A stretch of DNA of 44,336 bases from a virus. A program made the position numbers and the translations under genes. Each line of letters starts with the position of its first letter. The first letter of the stretch is position 1. Positions 40,260-44,336 of this stretch are shown piece after piece. The notes beneath the pieces were generated by a model. That model saw only the letters and a program-made list of their open reading frames with translations. It searched no databases and was not told where the DNA came from. The stretch covers positions 1 through 44,336 of IMG/VR virus record IMGVR_UViG_3300020437_001194; one strand, given 5' to 3'.

Positions 40260-40331
40260 GGGTGTGTGGTGTAATGGATAGCATCTTGGCCTTCTAAGCC
40301 GAGGATAGGGGTTCGATTCCTCTCACGCCCG
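40260..40331 (+). tRNA. tRNA-Arg (anticodon TCT)
   Basis: A full cloverleaf: acceptor GGGTGTG with CACGCCC, anticodon stem TTGGC/GCCGA with loop CTTCTAA giving TCT, and T arm with GGTTCGATTCC. CCA is not coded. It reads AGA codons. Confidence 0.92.
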
Positions 40332-40354
40332 TTTAATTTTCAAAGGTGAATATC

Positions 40355-40540
40355 ATGGAATATGAAATACCCAAACGATTGAAGGTGGATAGGTATGGCA
40401 GAATTGCTTGTGAAGACTGTGGCAGGTGGGGCTATATAGAAGAAAGAAAGAATTCAACCACACCCGATGGCCGATGGCTTTGTCCTCGATGTTGGTTTCA
40501 AGTTGTCAAAGGCAGACCTCTATGGCAAAAGGTTAAATAG
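40355..40540 (+). CDS. 61-residue zinc-ribbon protein
   Basis: Sequence has CEDCGRWGYI and WLCPRCWFQ, two CxxC pairs about 22 residues apart, a typical zinc ribbon, in a basic context (KRLKVDRYGR). GTG 40346 is an upstream alternative. It stands between tRNA genes. A role in nucleic-acid binding is plausible. Confidence 0.62.
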   Translation: MEYEIPKRLKVDRYGRIACEDCGRWGYIEERKNSTTPDGRWLCPRCWFQVVKGRPLWQKVK

Positions 40541-40541
40541 A
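40531..40541 (+). promoter_or_regulatory. TTAAATAGAGG promoter for tRNA pair
   Basis: GGTTAAATAGAGG; TTAAATA starts 31 bases before the first base of the tRNA at 40564, the same spacing as for coding genes. This confirms that the box marks the start of transcription. Confidence 0.6.
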
Positions 40542-40563
40542 GGTGGCCTATATGGATTATCAT

Positions 40564-40638
40564 GGGCGAGTAGTTTAATGGAAAAACATTCCGTTGCGGG
40601 CGGAAAGACTGCGGGTTCAATTCCCGCCTTGTCCACCA
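40564..40638 (+). tRNA. tRNA-Arg (anticodon GCG), CCA coded
   Basis: Acceptor GGGCGAG pairs with CTTGTCC (with G-T pairs); anticodon stem TTCCG/CGGAA holds the loop TTGCGGG, anticodon GCG, reading CGC and CGT; T arm GCGGGTTCAATTCCCGC. ACCA follows the acceptor, so the CCA end is coded. Confidence 0.88.
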
Positions 40639-40653
40639 TTTTATTCCAAATCT

Positions 40654-40728
40654 GAGCGTATAGTGTAATGGATATCACATTGGCCTCCTAAGCCGAAAAT
40701 CGGGGTTCGATTCCCTGTATGCTCGCCA
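40654..40728 (+). tRNA. tRNA-Arg (anticodon CCT), CCA coded
   Basis: Acceptor GAGCGTA with TATGCTC; anticodon stem TTGGC/GCCGA and loop CTCCTAA giving CCT, reading AGG; T arm with GGTTCGATTCC; then G and CCA. Its body is very like the TCT tRNA at 40260, a likely duplication with an altered anticodon. Sixteen bases after the GCG tRNA and so probably on the same transcript. Confidence 0.9.
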
Positions 40729-40730
40729 AC

Positions 40731-41570
40731 CTACAATCCCTTATGGAAATTGTATGAGTAAATTTTTCTTGGACTTGCAGAAATTAAGACGCTCAACAAA
40801 TCAGGGTCATTGGGGTCAAGACCCGCCAATGCAGATGGAATTGTGATTAAATTCGCCTTCCAAGGAACAGACCAACCATCGAAACTCGTTCCTTCAAACG
40901 AAACTCCCTCAGTTCCCGCCCCAAGATATCGGAAAAATTCATTGACTTGCCTCATTGGAATTGAGTCAATATCTCCCCCATCCTCAGGAGTGAATGGATA
41001 CCTAAACGATGGGTAATCCTCTCTATTTATCATCTTTGTAGGGGTTGGAAACCTACGCAACCTGCGATTTGTTCTGTCGTAAGCCGTTTGCAGACATCCT
41101 TTGAGATAGTTTGATATGAAATACCGCAACTTGGTTTTTGTTTTCTGTGCAGACCTCAAAGGACTCAGGCTCAGTATGTTGCTTGATACCGATTTAAGGC
41201 TACTATTCATCATCCCGATTACAATTCTTCCCGCTAATGTTTTCTTGTCTATTGTCGTCATCCTTGATGAAGTGGAGAGATTTTCTGAATTTTCAAGTTC
41301 TTTCAATATCAAGTTGTATATCGCAATTGTAAGTGGAGGCAAGAAATTTTTCTCATATAATTCGGTTCCACCTATGTTTCGACTGTATTCTTGCCGAGGC
41401 ATCAAAAAAGCACCCCTCTCTCGGATTGCTTGGTCTAATTCCTTAGTGAGTGATATCCATTCAACCAAGTAATCTAAATAGTCTGAAGGCCACTTACGGA
41501 TAACTTCATTGTATGCTTTTTCATACTCTTCCAAGAAGATTCTATTCACCCTTTCATCAAGATTTACCAT
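40731..41570 (-). CDS. YNxxRG-tail family protein D
   Basis: A 279-residue soluble protein on the minus strand. It ends IYSYNFHKGL (K for R in the tail). Two segments align with the gene at 41571: RIVIGMMNSSLKSVSSN against a matching IGLMNNSDTSFSSGN, and FDGWSVPWKANLIT against LEGWQAPYRSALVD, so D and E are clear paralogues. No known family. Its start lies just behind the stop of protein E, giving a two-gene minus-strand operon; its 3' end abuts the tRNA cluster. Confidence 0.68.
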   Translation of the reverse strand: MVNLDERVNRIFLEEYEKAYNEVIRKWPSDYLDYLVEWISLTKELDQAIRERGAFLMPRQEYSRNIGGTELYEKNFLPPLTIAIYNLILKELENSENLSTSSRMTTIDKKTLAGRIVIGMMNSSLKSVSSNILSLSPLRSAQKTKTKLRYFISNYLKGCLQTAYDRTNRRLRRFPTPTKMINREDYPSFRYPFTPEDGGDIDSIPMRQVNEFFRYLGAGTEGVSFEGTSFDGWSVPWKANLITIPSALAGLDPNDPDLLSVLISASPRKIYSYNFHKGL

Positions 41571-42377
41571 CTATTTCGACCCCCTGTAATAGTTGTAAGC
41601 GTAAATGAAGTTGCGTGTGATTTTATCTTCTGCGAAGGGGTCAAACCAATAGAAGGTATCAACCAATGCACTTCTGTATGGGGCTTGCCAACCCTCCAAA
41701 ACATTCGGTAAAGTCTCAATCATTCCATCTAAAGTCAGCCTACCCATAAACGAAATTTGCCCATCACTCAAAAAGCCTTTATTTTCAACTTCTTCATTCC
41801 ACCCATTAGGCAACTCATACAACTCACTAATTGCAGACATGGTGGAAATACATCCCATCACCCACTCTCCTGCACTAAATGGTATGTTTCTGATAAGTCC
41901 TCCACCACCAACACCTATCATTGGAATTCCTGAATTTCTGAGTCCGTTTCTGTATTCAAAGGTCTGTTTTATTTTCAATCTTTCATCTTGACTCAACCTG
42001 AAGCGCAATAGCCCCATCTCCCCCTCCCCCGACAACTTCATCTTTTCCTTATCTGTTTCTGATAAACCCTTCCAACTCATCAAATCGAATGAATTTCCAC
42101 TACTGAATGATGTGTCAGAGTTATTCATCAATCCAATAAGCAAGATAGAGGCTATTCGTTTCCTTATTTCGGGTGGCCTTCGTTGGTCTAACGCCTTGTG
42201 ATAGAAAAGTGAAAGGAATACTTGATGGTCAGGATTGAAAAAACACCTATCGTCTTGAACCGAATTATATCTCCGATAATTCCATTCTTCGGGATTTTCG
42301 CTCCACAAGTCAAGAAACTCTTCCAACTTACTTCCCTCCATCCATTCAGGGGGGGCAGGGTATCTCCGAACCACCAT
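41571..42377 (-). CDS. YNxxRG-tail family protein E
   Basis: A 268-residue minus-strand protein, with a paralogue (protein D) coded downstream. It ends FIYAYNYYRGSK. Its middle has a glycine run (GVGGGGLIRN) and a helix LLIGLMNN shared with D and, weakly, with protein A. It starts at ATG 42377; a TTAAGTATC box on the minus strand lies 40 bases upstream. In-frame codons up to 42425 would put the start upstream of that box, which is unlikely. Function unknown. Confidence 0.68.
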   Translation of the reverse strand: MVVRRYPAPPEWMEGSKLEEFLDLWSENPEEWNYRRYNSVQDDRCFFNPDHQVFLSLFYHKALDQRRPPEIRKRIASILLIGLMNNSDTSFSSGNSFDLMSWKGLSETDKEKMKLSGEGEMGLLRFRLSQDERLKIKQTFEYRNGLRNSGIPMIGVGGGGLIRNIPFSAGEWVMGCISTMSAISELYELPNGWNEEVENKGFLSDGQISFMGRLTLDGMIETLPNVLEGWQAPYRSALVDTFYWFDPFAEDKITRNFIYAYNYYRGSK

Positions 42378-42408
42378 AACACAAGATATCGAGGTTTTGA
42401 TACTTAAT

Positions 42409-42418
42409 GGTTGCCAAC
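42409..42418 (-). promoter_or_regulatory. TTAAGTATC promoter, minus strand
   Basis: CATTAAGTATC on the minus strand (TACTTAATG on plus, 42411-42419), 40 bases before ATG 42377. Same class as the boxes of the plus-strand members of this protein family (30852). Confidence 0.55.
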
Positions 42419-42560
42419 CAAACACTTAACAACCTAATCGCTGATTTCGAGGTATGCTTGAGGTCTGTTGTGGAATCACAATTTTGTTTCTTGTGTTTTT
42501 GGTCTATTTTTTGACAGAAAAGCCCCAACCTGATTTCGAGTTCAATAAGTGGTGAAGCGT

Positions 42561-42662
42561 ATGCGGAAGGATTTTCTATTTGACAACGATTTAGACAATT
42601 TTTTGTTTGCATTTGTTTTGATGTTTATTGTTGGATTTAGTTTGCGCTATCTCATTTTCTAA
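42561..42662 (+). CDS. 33-residue membrane peptide
   Basis: ATG behind GGTGAAGCGT; a GTG at 42552 is also in frame. The peptide has an acidic start (DFLFDNDLDN) and one membrane helix (FLFAFVLMFIVGFSLRYLIF). It fills part of the 320-base spacer between the minus-strand operon and the GluRS-like gene; the rest holds the two promoters and nothing else that I can identify. Confidence 0.45.
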   Translation: MRKDFLFDNDLDNFLFAFVLMFIVGFSLRYLIF

Positions 42663-42669
42663 GCGTCAT

Positions 42670-42680
42670 GTTTAAGTATC
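42670..42680 (+). promoter_or_regulatory. TTTAAGTATC promoter, GluRS-like gene
   Basis: GTTTAAGTATC; TTAAGTA lies 29 bases before ATG 42701. Confidence 0.6.
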
Positions 42681-42700
42681 AGAAAGTGAAGTTCAACATT

Positions 42701-44336
42701 ATGGATTCTCGATGGAAGGAAATTTTGGCATTAGGTGTTGGAGTTTTTGCGACATTCAAAGGATTAGATTACCTTACCAAGAAAACTTTCCTTTCCAAGT
42801 ATTTAGCAGAAGATTGGTCAGGTGAACTGTATGATGTTCCCTTTGCGGTGAATTACTTCTGTGCAAGTGAAGTATTGAAAACAAACGGGCAACCAAGTAA
42901 AAAGGCCGTCAATACAATTCGGCAAGCCCTCATGCGCCCCGAACTTCCTTTCTTGAATTTCGATAGAAAACAGACAAAGGTTCTCATCAAAATGATTCAA
43001 AACAGGCTTCGACACTATGAGGAATTGTATTACTCTGAAGGAGAATTAGCCCTACGAAGAGAAATTGAAAACACAGAACTCAGGCTCATGGAAGTATCCT
43101 CCCCCGAATTGTTTGATTACATGAAGAGAGAAGCATTTTCGGCTCAACTCAGAGGATTGCCTGAATTGCCACCTACACGAATGGATAGGGTAAGGGTTAG
43201 GTTCGCACCGAATCCAAATGGACCGCTTAGTATGGGACATTCTTTTGGAATTATCATTAATGACATCTATGCGAAGGCATACGATGGTGAATACATTTTG
43301 AGGTTTGATGATACTGACCCTGACCAAAAGCGACCCCTTCCTGAACTTTACAGTCAAATCAAAGAAGAGTTTGAATTTTTGACTGATAGAACTCCAAGTG
43401 AATACAAAATTCACATCTCTTCGGAAAATAGCAACCGATACATCACATTGGCGAGAAGGCTCATTGAGGAAGGCAAGGCTTATGTTTCATTTATTCCACA
43501 AGGAGATTTTTCCGAATTTTATCAGCGACCTATGGAAAAGGAAGGCATAGAATCTCCTGACAGGAATAAGAGTATCGAAACAAACCTTCGGCAGTTTGAG
43601 GAAATGATTCAAAACGGATATTACACCGAGGAAGATGGTTCCACAAAAAAACCAACGGACAATCACATCGTAGGGGTGGGGCAAACCACAGTTCCGACAG
43701 TTTGGTTAAAAACACCAATGGATTCATACGGCAAATTCAGGGATATCAAGATTATGAGAGCCACATTCAGAACTCACCCCAACATTGAGGGTTATGTTTG
43801 GCCTTACCTTGCATTTCAGGGAGCCGTTGATGACCATGACTTGAAAGTATCTCACATGATTCGAGGTTGCGACCTTTGGGAAACCGAAATTGCTTATTCC
43901 TTGATTTGGAAGGAACTCGGTTGGAGTCTTGATGAGTTGCCTGTTTTCATGTATTGGCCGAGACTGTTCTTCTCAAACTTTGCAGTTCCTTATTCCGACC
44001 CTCAAACGGGAGAACCTAAATTGCTGAGAGCAATCGGAACATCGAAGTTGGCAAGATTGGTTAGGTTGCCTGAATACGATAACAATTGGTGCAACCCATT
44101 TTTCCCAACGGTTTGTTCTTACATGGCAAAAGGATATCCTGCCTCTTACCTCCGAGACTTTTGGATGGGCGAGGTTTGGGGCAAGCAATTCCCATTCTTC
44201 AACCAAGGAGAAATCACAAAGGATGGGAAAACTTATGAGCCACTTACTCTGAAAATGAGAGAAGCAAGGTGTGAAATGAGGATTGGTCAAAAGTCATTGG
44301 GCTATTTCAAAAATGAACAAGCAAGAGTTCCATACC
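42701..44336 (+). CDS. Divergent archaeal-type GluRS-like synthetase, 3' partial
   Basis: An open frame of 545 codons that runs off the right edge. It matches archaeal glutamyl-tRNA synthetase: RVRFAPNPNGPLSMGH near residue 167, then RFDDTDPDQKRP, and further GYVWPYLAFQGAVDDHDLKVSHMIRG. The HIGH motif reads SMGH, and the KMSKS region reads GTSKLARL near residue 445; both depart from the usual form but keep the last histidine and the SK. The N-terminus adds about 20 residues with a hydrophobic stretch (ILALGVGVFATFKGL), unusual for a soluble synthetase. It would charge tRNA-Glu (or Gln), or serve another tRNA-related role. No Glu tRNA is in the window. Confidence 0.82.
   Translation, partial: MDSRWKEILALGVGVFATFKGLDYLTKKTFLSKYLAEDWSGELYDVPFAVNYFCASEVLKTNGQPSKKAVNTIRQALMRPELPFLNFDRKQTKVLIKMIQNRLRHYEELYYSEGELALRREIENTELRLMEVSSPELFDYMKREAFSAQLRGLPELPPTRMDRVRVRFAPNPNGPLSMGHSFGIIINDIYAKAYDGEYILRFDDTDPDQKRPLPELYSQIKEEFEFLTDRTPSEYKIHISSENSNRYITLARRLIEEGKAYVSFIPQGDFSEFYQRPMEKEGIESPDRNKSIETNLRQFEEMIQNGYYTEEDGSTKKPTDNHIVGVGQTTVPTVWLKTPMDSYGKFRDIKIMRATFRTHPNIEGYVWPYLAFQGAVDDHDLKVSHMIRGCDLWETEIAYSLIWKELGWSLDELPVFMYWPRLFFSNFAVPYSDPQTGEPKLLRAIGTSKLARLVRLPEYDNNWCNPFFPTVCSYMAKGYPASYLRDFWMGEVWGKQFPFFNQGEITKDGKTYEPLTLKMREARCEMRIGQKSLGYFKNEQARVPY

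Noticed and set aside
40467-40655. 62-codon plus frame across the tRNA genes
   Set aside because: It overlaps the zinc-ribbon gene and runs through the tRNA-Arg (GCG), whose cloverleaf is clear.
41116-41472. 118-codon plus-strand frame
   Set aside because: It is antisense to the minus-strand gene 40731-41570, which has a paralogue with matching residues and so is the real gene.

Overview
The window is a very densely packed, almost entirely plus-strand segment of what looks like a large archaeal virus or virus-like extrachromosomal element. Its host is probably a marine euryarchaeon; a Poseidoniales (Marine Group II)-like host is my best guess, by inference only. The archaeal signs are the small subunit of DNA polymerase D, a PCNA-type clamp, an archaeal-type GluRS-like enzyme, an ERCC4/XPF-type nuclease, and TATA-like boxes (TTAAATAGG, TTTAAGTATC and variants) placed about 27-32 bp before many start codons, which suggests leaderless transcripts. 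The mobile-element signs are overlapping genes with almost no spacers, many 26-60 codon genes, phage-type orphan families, a viral-style nucleotide and replication kit, three tRNA genes, and runs of lineage-specific paralogues. I see no terminase, portal, HK97 capsid protein, integrase or ribosomal RNA, so the virion type, if there is one, is not established here.

Layout. 1-1142: DP1 (PolD small subunit), cut at the left edge. 1152-3660: an LpxA-like acyltransferase and two paralogous GT-A-like glycosyltransferases. 3657-5475: very small membrane or zinc-binding proteins and a PD-(D/E)XK-like nuclease. 5518-7646: a DegT-type sugar aminotransferase and a Gfo/Idh/MocA oxidoreductase; with the acyltransferase these could make an N-acylated amino sugar. 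7694-11631: small phage-type genes, a zinc/OB-fold protein and a nucleoside 2-deoxyribosyltransferase-like enzyme. 11669-15343: a tandem array of proteins with a shared N-terminal motif and a C-terminal membrane anchor, some with marine-type disulfide repeats. 15392-20338: deaminase, 5' nuclease, another nuclease, ERCC4 nuclease and PCNA, with one short divergent minus-strand gene.

20377-28823: a 1822-residue protein, an 817-residue protein with a ParB/Srx-like C-terminus, and a GNAT acetyltransferase. 28887-30842: class II ribonucleotide reductase. 30904-33175: three genes of a family ending in a YN-x-x-RG-like tail; two more members lie on the minus strand at 40731-42377. 33215-35156: small regulatory-looking genes. 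35203-39699: a membrane-envelope-like module with a membrane-anchored SAP protein, a large surface protein and several small membrane proteins. 39750-40728: small genes including an HTH protein, and three arginine tRNA genes (TCT, GCG, CCT). 42701-44336: a divergent GluRS-like gene running off the right edge.

How it fits together. The element appears to bring its own replication and repair factors (PolD part, clamp, flap/5' nuclease, ERCC4 nuclease), dNTP supply (RNR, deaminase, deoxyribosyltransferase), translation support (Arg tRNAs, GluRS-like protein) and surface glycan synthesis. It also carries an unusually large set of membrane-anchored proteins that may build a lipid-containing particle or remodel the host envelope. 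Promoter boxes fall into a few sequence classes that roughly follow gene function, which suggests a timed expression programme.
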